Shown here in pieces: positions 9,777 to 16,960 of a stretch of DNA of 64,000 bases. This DNA comes from Burkholderiales bacterium. Lineage in GTDB: Bacteria > Pseudomonadota > Gammaproteobacteria > Burkholderiales > Burkholderiaceae_E. Under the pieces are notes generated by a model that saw only the letters and a list, made by a program, of their open reading frames with translations, had not been told where the DNA came from and searched no databases. The stretch is taken from positions 48,008 to 112,007 of the forward strand of contig JAPLQE010000084.1 in NCBI GenBank assembly GCA_026399835.1, written 5' to 3'. The position numbers were made by a program, and so were the translations under genes. Numbering within the stretch: position 1 is the first letter of the stretch; each line of letters begins with the position of its first letter.

Positions 9777-11372
9777 ATGCAATCCGCCGTCCGAAGCCAG
9801 ACGCTCGGCGACCTGCTGCGCCGAACCGCCGCCCGCCTGCCCGACAAGCCCGCGATCCGCTGCGGCGCCACCGCCTGGACGTACCGCGAGTTCGACACGA
9901 TCGTGAACCGTCTGGCCCGGGGCCTGGCCGAGGGCGGCGCCGGCGCGCCGGTCTGTGCGGGTGACCGCGTCGCGGTGCTGTCGCGCAACTCGCATGCGTT
10001 CGCGGCCCTGCGCTTCGCGCTCGCGCGGCTGGGCGCGGTGCTCGTGCCGATCAACTTCATGCTGAACGCCGACGAGGTCGCGTACATCCTCAAGCACTCC
10101 GACGCGCGCCTGCTCGCGCTCGGGCCCGACCTGGTCGAGCTCGGCCGCGCCGCCGCTGCGAAGGGCACCTCGGTCGAGCACATGCTCTGGCTCGAGGGCG
10201 AGGACCCCGCCGAGCCGCCCGCCGGCCTGCGCACCTTCGCCGGACTGCTGTCCGACGACGCGAGCGCGCCCGCGGTCGAGCTCGACTCGCGGATGCTCGC
10301 GCAGATCATCTACACCAGCGGCACCGAGTCGCTGCCCAAGGGCGCGATGCTCACGCACGAGGCGGTGTGCTGGGAGTACGTGAGCTGCGTGGTCGAGGGC
10401 GAGATCGCCGAGTCCGACACGATGCTGCACGCGCTGCCGCTCTACCACTGCGCGCAGCTCGACGTGTTCCTGGGGCCCGCGGTCTATGTCGGCGCGTCCA
10501 GCGTCATCACCGGTAAGCCCACGCCCGACACCATCCTCGCGCTCCTGGCCTCGCACCGCATCGACTCGTTCTTCGCGCCGCCCTCGATCTGGATCGCGCT
10601 GATGCGCTCGCCGGGCTTCGAGACGGCCGATCTGGGCGCGCTGCGCAAGGGCTACTACGGCGCGTCGATCATGCCGGTGGCGGTGCTCAAGGAGATGGGC
10701 GAGCGGCTGCCCAAGGTGCGCCTCTGGAACTTCTACGGCCAGACCGAGATCGCGCCGCTGGCCACCGTGCTCAAGCCCGAGGACCAGCTGCGCCGCGCCG
10801 GCTCCGCGGGCCGCGCGGTGCTCAACGTCGAGACCCGCGTGGTCGACGACGCGATGCGCGACGTGGCCGTCGGTGAGGTCGGCGAGATCGTCCACCGCTC
10901 GCCGCAGCTGCTCACCGGCTACTTCAACGATCCCGAGCGCACCGCCGCCGCCTTCGAGGGCGGCTGGTTCCACAGCGGCGACCTGGCGACCATCGACGAC
11001 GAGGGCTACATCACCGTCGTCGACCGCAAGAAGGACATGATCAAGACCGGCGGCGAGAACGTCGCCTCGCGCGAGGTCGAGGAGACGGTCTACCGGTTCG
11101 AGGGCGTGTCCGAGGTCGCGGTCGTCGGCCTGCCGCATCCGTACTGGATCGAGGCGGTCACCGCGGTCATCGTGCGAAAGCCCGGCCACGAGGCGATGAC
11201 CGAGGCGCAGGTCATCGCGCACTGCCGCGCACAGATGGCGCACTTCAAGGTGCCGAAGAAGGTGGTGTTCGTCGACGCGCTGCCGAAGAACCCGAGCGGC
11301 AAGCTGCTCAAGCGCGAGCTGCGCACCCGCTTCGAGGCGATGCTGAAGGACCTGCCGGCCGGGAACCGCTGA
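9777..11372 (+). CDS. Fatty-acid/aryl acyl-CoA synthetase (AMP-forming)
   Basis: A full-length ANL-family ligase of 531 residues that activates a carboxylic acid via an acyl-AMP to the CoA thioester. Core motifs run in order: A3 IIYTSGTESLPKGAMLTHEA, A5 NFYGQTEIAP, A7/A8 GWFHSGDLATIDDEGYITVVDRKKD with MIKTGGENVASREVE, and the A10 lysine in PKNPSGKLLKREL. The order and style (LPKGAMLTHEAV, GENVASREVEE) are those of long-chain or aryl-acid CoA ligases. AGGAGA at 9765-9770 supports ATG at 9777. The stop overlaps the esterase start, so both are probably one operon. Confidence 0.93.
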   Translation: MQSAVRSQTLGDLLRRTAARLPDKPAIRCGATAWTYREFDTIVNRLARGLAEGGAGAPVCAGDRVAVLSRNSHAFAALRFALARLGAVLVPINFMLNADEVAYILKHSDARLLALGPDLVELGRAAAAKGTSVEHMLWLEGEDPAEPPAGLRTFAGLLSDDASAPAVELDSRMLAQIIYTSGTESLPKGAMLTHEAVCWEYVSCVVEGEIAESDTMLHALPLYHCAQLDVFLGPAVYVGASSVITGKPTPDTILALLASHRIDSFFAPPSIWIALMRSPGFETADLGALRKGYYGASIMPVAVLKEMGERLPKVRLWNFYGQTEIAPLATVLKPEDQLRRAGSAGRAVLNVETRVVDDAMRDVAVGEVGEIVHRSPQLLTGYFNDPERTAAAFEGGWFHSGDLATIDDEGYITVVDRKKDMIKTGGENVASREVEETVYRFEGVSEVAVVGLPHPYWIEAVTAVIVRKPGHEAMTEAQVIAHCRAQMAHFKVPKKVVFVDALPKNPSGKLLKRELRTRFEAMLKDLPAGNR

Positions 11373-12241
11373 TGGCGCGGGGGCGTCGTCGCGGCCTGCT
11401 CGCGAGCGTGGCCGCATTCGCCGCGGCCCCGCTCGCCGGCTGCTCGTGGGGTGGCGCGCTCGCGGCGGTGACGCCCGGCGATGCGCGCGAGCAGGCGGAC
11501 CTGGCCTTCGGCGAGGACCCACGCCATCGGCTCGACATCTACGTGCCCGCCGGCACGCCGCCCGCGGCCGGCTGGCCGGTGGTGGTGTTCTTCTACGGCG
11601 GCTCGTGGAACGGCGGTGCGCGCGGCACCTATCGCTTCGTCGGCCGCGCGCTCGCCTCGCGCGGCATGTTGGCCGTGATCCCCGACTACCGCGTCTATCC
11701 GCAGGTCCGCTATCCGGCCTTCCTCGAGGACGGTGCACGCGCGCTCGCCTGGACACGCCGGCAGCTCGGCGGATGGGGCGGCGATCCGGCGCGGCTCTTC
11801 GTGGCCGGGCACAGCGCGGGCGCCTACAACGCCGCGATGCTCGCCTTCGACCGGCGCTGGCTCGCCGAGGCCGGCGTGCCGCCCGGCGCGCTCGCCGGCT
11901 TCTGGGGCCTCGCCGGCCCCTACGACTTCCTGCCGATCGAGAACCCCGACGTCAAGCCGGTGTTCTTCCATCCCGACTATCCGCCGGGCACGCAGCCGAT
12001 CGACCATGCGCGCGGCTTCGACCGCCCGGTGTTCCTGGGCGCGGCCGCATCGGATTCTCTGGTCGATCCGAAGCGCAACACCGTGCAGCTCGCGGGCCGG
12101 CTGCGCGAGGCCGGCACGCCGGTCGTCGAGCGGCTCTATCCGCGCGCCAACCACGTGACGCTGGTCGGCGCCTTCGCCGGGCCCCTGCGCTGGATCGCGC
12201 CGGTGCTCGACGACGTGACGGCGTTCGTCGTGGGCGGCTGA
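11372..12241 (+). CDS. Alpha/beta-hydrolase carboxylesterase, predicted lipoprotein
   Basis: A 289-residue hydrolase with an N-terminal signal and lipobox PLAGC (Cys24), suggesting a lipid-anchored periplasmic esterase. The nucleophile is Ser148 in VAGHSAGAYN, the oxyanion region is FFYGGSWNGG, and the likely acid and base are Asp228 or Asp232 and His261. It is of the kynurenine-formamidase/BD-FAE-like esterase type. The ATG overlaps the upstream stop (TGATG), so it is coupled to the acyl-CoA synthetase and could release acids for activation; that is inference. Its last ~28 codons recur as an isolated fragment at about 31702-31795. Confidence 0.9.
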   Translation: MARGRRRGLLASVAAFAAAPLAGCSWGGALAAVTPGDAREQADLAFGEDPRHRLDIYVPAGTPPAAGWPVVVFFYGGSWNGGARGTYRFVGRALASRGMLAVIPDYRVYPQVRYPAFLEDGARALAWTRRQLGGWGGDPARLFVAGHSAGAYNAAMLAFDRRWLAEAGVPPGALAGFWGLAGPYDFLPIENPDVKPVFFHPDYPPGTQPIDHARGFDRPVFLGAAASDSLVDPKRNTVQLAGRLREAGTPVVERLYPRANHVTLVGAFAGPLRWIAPVLDDVTAFVVGG

Positions 12242-12425
12242 GCGCCGCCAAGGCCTTTCCGAGGGCCTCGCTGCGGGCCGAAGCGATCGCGCGCCGGCCC
12301 GCGGCTGACGCTGCAGCCGCTCGACCCGGTGCGTTCGGCGGTCGGCTCGGACATTGGCGCGCGCGGGTTGTCCAGGCGGCCCGGTGCCGCTAGCATCGAC
12401 CGGCGTCCAGCCAGGGGAGCGCAGC

Positions 12426-12815
12426 ATGAACATGCCGGTCCATTTCGACCGCGTGCAGGTGCTGTCGCTCGACATGCCGTTCATCCTGGGCAAGGCGCCC
12501 CCTTACGTGTCCGCAAGCCTGGACGTCGAGGCCGACGTGGCGCCCGTCGCGGGCTTCATCGCCGACACCAACACCGTCGTGCTGGTTGGCCACGGCGTGA
12601 CCTCGCTCGGCCGGACGCTGTCGGAGGCCTATCACCGACTGAACGCGTTCGTCTCCGAAGTCCGCCGCAACATCCTCGCCGAGCAGCTCGCAGCGCTCAA
12701 GGGCACGCGCCCGGCCTACCGCAGCGACGAGGAGATCGAGGCGATGCACCGCTTTGCCGATGCGATCATCTACCCGACGCGTGCCGAGCAGGTGATGCAC
12801 CCCGACGATGCCTGA
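12426..12815 (+). pseudogene. Class II aldolase/adducin-like protein, truncated
   Basis: A 129-codon frame beginning at ATG 12426 behind a GGGGAG ribosome site. The recognisable part is the C-terminal half of a class II aldolase/adducin domain: NTVVLVGHGVTSLGRTLSEAYHRL, with the HG that follows the metal site, then a helical tail (RSDEEIEAMHRFADAIIYPTRAEQ). Family members are about 200-260 residues with metal-binding histidines in the missing N-terminal half. The start region looks normal, so either an internal deletion removed the catalytic part or a small derivative is still expressed. It is the last recognisable gene before the island of element remnants. Confidence 0.6.
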
Positions 12816-12835
12816 CGGCGGGGATGGTCTCCGGC

Positions 12836-12965
12836 TGCAGCCACGACCGACAGGCACTTGATCTGCTGGCCGTTGGCGCACGCGTCGAACACGAAGTCGT
12901 ACGCCCAGACGTGACTGGCGGCTCTGGGCGGCAGAAGCGATACGCAGGAACTCTCGCGCCAGGAC
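12836..12965 (-). pseudogene. IS3-family transposase (OrfB) fragment
   Basis: On the minus strand the frame reads PPRAASHVWAYDFVFDACANG followed by QQIKCLSVV, which matches the region of IS3-family OrfB that carries the first catalytic Asp of the DDE triad (typically VWAYDFVFD...). Neither flank continues the transposase, so this is a short internal remnant. It lies between the truncated aldolase and the toxin-antitoxin remnant. Confidence 0.65.
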
Positions 12966-13002
12966 GAACCATCCCGCGCGTAGCCGAACACCTGGGTGAA
13001 GC

Positions 13003-13232
13003 CTAAGTGTGAAGATCGTCCATGTCGCAGCCGAGTACTGCGGCCAGCTTCGCCAGCAGGTCAGCCGATGGCTTGGCCTTGGCGTGTTCGACCATTGACA
13101 GCTCCAGTCGCCACGATAGGCGGCAGGATCGGCGGCAACCCGGCCAAGCTCGCCGCGCATCCGCCTGGTGATTCGCTTCGGCATCCTGAGCAGGGCTTTC
13201 AGGGCGGGTCTGGCGAAGCGGATCGCGAGCAT
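13003..13232 (-). pseudogene. Fused remnant of a RelE/HigB-type toxin and XRE antitoxin
   Basis: On the minus strand, from ATG 13232, the frame reads [20 protein letters not shown] then [17 protein letters not shown], which resembles the N-terminal helices of RelE/ParE/HigB toxins (ALKxLRRMPxxxxxxIRxKI). In another frame immediately after it, [20 protein letters not shown] followed by [13 protein letters not shown] and a TAG stop at 13003 is the C-terminal end of an XRE-family antitoxin. The toxin's C-terminal half, the junction and the antitoxin HTH are missing. This looks like a deletion that joined toxin and antitoxin. Not expected to be functional. Confidence 0.6.
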
Positions 13233-13241
13233 GCGGTCGTG

Positions 13242-13282
13242 TTCCCCCTGCCGGGCCTTGGGAGGGCGTTTGAAACTCCTAT
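13242..13282 (+). repeat. IS91/ISCR-type terminus (oriIS-like), isolated copy 1
   Basis: 41 bases starting TTCCCCCTGCCGGGCCTTGG and ending GCGTTTGAAACTCCTAT match the last 41 bases of the two IS91-like 3' ends at 16662-16702 and 22004-22044 with a few changes. The end resembles, from memory, the oriIS terminus of ISCR elements (TTTGAACTTCCTATA). No transposase sequence adjoins this copy. Confidence 0.65.
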
Positions 13283-13283
13283 G

Positions 13284-13487
13284 CTCACGACGGGCATCTT
13301 CGGCACGCCCATGCTCTTCGGCATGCCGCAGGAGGTGCAGGACGCGCTGGCCGCCAACGTGGCCTTCCCCAGCCGCCTGGGCACGCCGGCCGACTACGCC
13401 AAGCTCGCCAAGCACATCATCGAGAACGACATGCTCAACGGCGAGGTGATCCGGCTGGATGGGGCGATACGGCTGGCGCCGAAGTAG
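13284..13487 (+). pseudogene. 3' fragment of an SDR (3-hydroxyacyl-CoA dehydrogenase type 2-like)
   Basis: 68 codons reading [29 protein letters not shown] [20 protein letters not shown] and [20 protein letters not shown] match the C-terminus of HSD17B10-type SDR enzymes of branched-chain and fatty-acid oxidation. Everything before it, including cofactor loop and catalytic Tyr/Lys, is missing. The homology starts 1-2 bases after the IS91-type terminus, so the element end marks the breakpoint. An ATG at 13281 exists, but a functional product is unlikely. Confidence 0.8.
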
Positions 13488-13669
13488 GCGCTCGTGCGGT
13501 CGGTCCCGGCTTCCAATGGGGACGACGCGCGTCAGCAGCGTGGTGGCAAGGCCACTGCCGCGTGTGCATCGCGCTGCCGCACTTGTCGTCTTGCTTGCTC
13601 AACCCTCGTGCCCCATGTCTGCGATCTCATCGTCAGCTCTGGAGTGCGTGTTTCAGCGGCAAGGCCCCC

Positions 13670-16003
13670 TTAGGGCGACGGCTGACTCAGCGCTGTCACC
13701 CGGTCTTTCGCGGATTGGCCTGGAGCGAGCGGAACAAAGCCAGACACTTCCGGCAGTGGTTGGCCGCTCAACAGAGCCTCCAAGCCGTTGCGACCGGCCG
13801 CATTGAGAAGGCCTTCAGCTTGACCCTCGCCGACGATGTCGCGGTACAGAGCAGCGCGAACGGCGGCTGCGGATGCCTCGGGAGCGTTAGGGTCAAGCGC
13901 CACTTTCCGTTCCACCGTGGTGGTTGAGCGTGGCGCTCCGGGGCGATTGGTTTCGAGCACGATCTGAGCAATGCCGAACGGAACGCCGTTCTCAGGCCTG
14001 ATGATCTCGACGGTGTGACTGGCGCGTATCGCAAGGGTGCCCTTCGGTGTCCGAAGAGAGAGCTGCTGCGACGTGACCTCGCCTCGCGAGATGTCGCCGA
14101 TCGGCAGACTTGCGATGAGGGATTGGGCAGATTCAACCACCGAAGTGCCCTGACGTGCGGCAGCGGAGAGTGGGCCATGGAATTGCTCGAGTAAACGGGT
14201 TTCTTTCGCCTTTAGGTCCTGCCTGATCTGGTACTGGGTCACGGACGCCGGCACTTCCGGACTGAGCGCCAACTGCTGCTCGTACTCGACGCCGAATCTC
14301 TTCCGCGCAATCTCAGGGACCCCCGTACGCTGTTCACGAGTCGAGCGGGGGGCCGAGTGATCGGGGGTGGTCACATCGAGGGTGATACGGCTTGTCGCGG
14401 TCAGTTGTTTGCCGAGCCTCGCGATGTTTACCGAATGATTGGCGTCGAGAGAGAACTTGTCGGCGTACGGTGTGCGATAACCGATCGGGTTTTGCTCCGA
14501 GCGCTGTTCCCAGGGCTTTCGTGGCCCTCCTCGAACCCCTTGCAGTTCTCGCTGCTGTTGTTCCCGTATGGAGGCACGAAGCTGGTCAGGGCTGGGTATC
14601 GTGGGTGGGGCAACCTGGGCGAGAGCGAACTTCCGGAGCGCTTGAATGCGTTGGGTCGCGTCGCGTGCGACGGCAGGATTGCTGGAGCCTTGACGTTCCA
14701 TCAGGAAATCGAACAGGGGCTTGTTACTGTTCTCGAACCAATCCGATACCGCTTTGTCGAGCGCACTCGGCGGCTTCAGCGAACCGTCGTCATTGAACGG
14801 GGAGACGCCGGTGACCTGCTCGAAGTTTTTCAGCAGCTCGGTCTGCTGTGCCATCGCGCCCAGGGGAAAGACATGGACCGAGGCGTTTGCCGGCATGACG
14901 GTCGTCGTGAGGGCCGTCTCGAGTTGACTGATCGGTCGAAGAGCGGTTTCGCGGAGCGCGGCAAGCTGTTTTTGGGCATCCTGCGGTGGTGGGTCTGTTT
15001 CGAGCGGCGTAACGGTATCGGAATGTTGGCCTCGATATGCTTCCCAGAGATCGGCTTCAAGCTGCTTTCGAGTCTTGGGTGTGCCATCGGCCTCGAGCGC
15101 CGAGACGCGGGTTTCGGCCTCGAATGTGCGGAAGAGGTCGGTGCGAAAGCCTTGGAGCGTTTGGCGGACTGTTTCAAGGGTTCCGCCGAGGTAGCTGGAA
15201 CTGATACCGCCTTGCTCAAATGCGTCCAACGCCTGAATGACCTCGGGGGGGAGTGGCAGCCGCCGTGGCGGGACGGCATCTGGACCGGGGACGGCAACTG
15301 GAATCCCTATCAAGCCAACGCCAACAGCACCGACGGAAAACGCAGACTTCCCCTCACCCTCACCGTAAAAGACGAGCGATTGAGTTGCCTTGTCGAGAAC
15401 ATAATGGCCATCCTCCTTTTTGGAGCGGGCCGTGACCACTGCGCCCCACGACCAGGGGATCAATGATCCGACAGGGACGGGGCCGACGTTGAAATTGTTG
15501 AAGCCAAGCTGAATTGAATGCCTTGGAGATTCGCTTCTGAAATTGAACATCGGACCGGTGGCCTGGAAGCCAACGGTTGCTGAGGTCATGTATGAGTCCG
15601 TCGGGTCCAGGCCTTGCCGGGATTTGGTGAAGGAGAACGAGGCCGAGGGGCCGCCCGCTGAGATGCCTGCTCCAACCCCGAATGAGCGACCTCCTCGTTC
15701 GTACGGCACGCCTTGGAAGATCTTGATGGTGTCGGATGCCTGATCGACGCCAACGCCGACGGACGGTCCATCCGTTTGATATCCAGCCCGCGCGCTGATC
15801 GTTCGGGTGTCGGTGCGGGTGGTGGTCGCCCCAGGTGCGTCTGGGGGGAGCGTCGTCGTGGATCCTGTCCTTCGGCTTAAGCCGAGCCCCCCTCCCGGCG
15901 CCCCGCCGCCCGCGGAGGCGTCCACGGTGAGGTTCCGCTGCGGCTCAATTGGGACCGCCCGGCCCAGAATCGGTGAAATTGGAGCTCTCGAGATCGCACC
16001 CAA
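13670..16003 (-). CDS. Large orphan protein of unknown function (777 codons)
   Basis: An uninterrupted frame on the minus strand, unlike its neighbours in base composition: visibly more A/T and mixed third positions. The start is TTG at 16003 with AGGAAGG about 8 bases upstream; no early ATG exists. Residues 1-60 are Gly/Pro/Thr-rich and look disordered. Residues 65-205 have alternating small and hydrophobic residues with Gly (VGVGVDQ, FGVGAGISAGG, ATVGFQATGP, IQLGFNNFNVGPVP), which suggests beta-strands. A hydrophobic stretch follows (SVGAVGVGLIGIPVAVPGP). The rest is helical and charged, with a possible beta-rich end. No known domain, signal peptide or catalytic motif was recognised. Signs of transfer: composition and location between element remnants. 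It could be a secreted effector or surface protein. Confidence 0.75.
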   Translation of the reverse strand: MGAISRAPISPILGRAVPIEPQRNLTVDASAGGGAPGGGLGLSRRTGSTTTLPPDAPGATTTRTDTRTISARAGYQTDGPSVGVGVDQASDTIKIFQGVPYERGGRSFGVGAGISAGGPSASFSFTKSRQGLDPTDSYMTSATVGFQATGPMFNFRSESPRHSIQLGFNNFNVGPVPVGSLIPWSWGAVVTARSKKEDGHYVLDKATQSLVFYGEGEGKSAFSVGAVGVGLIGIPVAVPGPDAVPPRRLPLPPEVIQALDAFEQGGISSSYLGGTLETVRQTLQGFRTDLFRTFEAETRVSALEADGTPKTRKQLEADLWEAYRGQHSDTVTPLETDPPPQDAQKQLAALRETALRPISQLETALTTTVMPANASVHVFPLGAMAQQTELLKNFEQVTGVSPFNDDGSLKPPSALDKAVSDWFENSNKPLFDFLMERQGSSNPAVARDATQRIQALRKFALAQVAPPTIPSPDQLRASIREQQQRELQGVRGGPRKPWEQRSEQNPIGYRTPYADKFSLDANHSVNIARLGKQLTATSRITLDVTTPDHSAPRSTREQRTGVPEIARKRFGVEYEQQLALSPEVPASVTQYQIRQDLKAKETRLLEQFHGPLSAAARQGTSVVESAQSLIASLPIGDISRGEVTSQQLSLRTPKGTLAIRASHTVEIIRPENGVPFGIAQIVLETNRPGAPRSTTTVERKVALDPNAPEASAAAVRAALYRDIVGEGQAEGLLNAAGRNGLEALLSGQPLPEVSGFVPLAPGQSAKDRVTALSQPSP

Positions 16004-16117
16004 GTCCTAACCCTTCCTGCAATAGTTTGCCGTGTTCACGGCGGCCCTGACCCGAGGTCTGGAACTCAAGCCCCCCCAACAATTCCGAGCTTATGCTGGC
16101 TCAGTGGACATTTCTAT

Positions 16118-16133
16118 CTGGGGCGTACCCCAG
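16118..16133. repeat. 16-bp perfect palindrome, copy 1
   Basis: CTGGGGCGTACCCCAG, also present with one central change at 16810-16825. The preceding bases (GGCTCAGTGGACATTTCTAT) look like the outer end of an insertion sequence, possibly IS21-like, but no transposase of that family is present. Confidence 0.5.
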
Positions 16134-16284
16134 CCCCTCGGCAGCCAGCACCAGCCCGGTGCCGGCTTCAGGCACCCCTCCACCCGATCCGTCAGCCCGA
16201 GCCACCCGGCATACCCGGGGGGAGCGTGCAGTCGCACGCCGATCGATGCCCGAGCGGGCGTTGCGGCCTGCTTCCCACGCGGCA

Positions 16285-16449
16285 GGACGGCGGCGCTGCC
16301 CGAGCTGCGGCGCCCGGGAGCTGAAGCTCATCGCGGCGATCCTGCAGCGGGCGGCGATCGGCAAGATCCTCACCCACCTGGGGTTGGATCCCCGGCCGCC
16401 GCCCCGGGGACGGGCGAGCGAGGCGGGCCACGCGTTCGCCGCAGACTGA
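16285..16449 (+). pseudogene. IS91-family transposase, C-terminal fragment
   Basis: The frame reads RRCPSCGARELKLIAAILQR and AAIGKILTHLGLDPRPPPRG to a TGA at 16449. The CPxCG zinc-like pair and the IxxILxHLGL helix are the C-terminal hallmarks of IS91-family rolling-circle transposases. The N-terminal zinc fingers, the HUH and the catalytic Tyr are absent. The last ~20 codons are the same as those ending the deleted transposase at 21791, and the shared sequence continues into the non-coding 3' end. Confidence 0.75.
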
Positions 16450-16706
16450 GAAGCGCGCATGATCCTGGGCGCGCGCCATGGGCTGGCGCGCAAGCGCCGC
16501 AGTCGGGGTGGCGGCTGCGCGCCGCGTCCGGCATCAGGCCCGAGCACGGGGTCGCGGCCAGGATCGCGACCCGCGGCCGCTCGCAGCCCGGTCGCGTTCA
16601 CGCCCGGGTATGCCCGAAAGGACGCTTACCCGTCGTGCAGCCCCCTGCGCTTGGCGCTTGCTTCCCCCTGCCGGGCCTTGGGAGGGCGGTTGAAGTTCCT
16701 ATCCGC
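16383..16706 (+). mobile_element. IS91-like 3' end with oriIS-type terminus, copy 2
   Basis: 324 bases nearly identical, without gaps, to 21725-22048. It contains the end of the transposase frame (stop at 16449), about 210 bases of non-coding sequence, and the terminus TTCCCCCTGCCGGGCCTTGG ... GGTTGAAGTTCCTAT at 16662-16702. Identity stops within 4-5 bases after the terminus. IS91 elements move by one-ended rolling-circle replication starting at such an end. Confidence 0.75.
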
Positions 16707-16960
16707 CCGCCCGGGACGCTGTGGATCGAGGTGGGAGGGGCACCGCGGCGGTGGGGACGAGCCACCTGTTCACCGGTCGGGCAGGTGCCGCATCCGGCAA
16801 CCGGCCCACCTGGGGCGGACCCCAGCTCGCCCGGGGCGGCGTTCCGCCTCAAAATCTCGCCAGGGGACCGAGCGCTCCCTGCGTTCCGTCGCGGCGTGGC
16901 CTTCCCCGATCGTGGCAACGAACAGAACGAAGCCGCCTGCAGACCCTCGCCACCCGCCTC
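16707..16960. other. Leader region upstream of the 999-residue orphan gene
   Basis: A 254-base stretch after the IS91-like terminus. A GTG at 16721 opens the same frame as the downstream gene, but the 80 codons read here are Arg/Gly/Pro-rich and look non-coding. It contains a second 16-bp palindrome (16810-16825) and a CACCTG/CAGGTG inverted repeat near 16770-16795. No clear promoter seen. Confidence 0.4.
16810..16825. repeat. 16-bp perfect-arm palindrome, copy 2
   Basis: CTGGGGCGGACCCCAG. The six outer bases on each side pair and the core differs by one base from the copy at 16118-16133. The two copies flank the IS91-like 3' end at a distance of about 690 bases. Confidence 0.5.
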
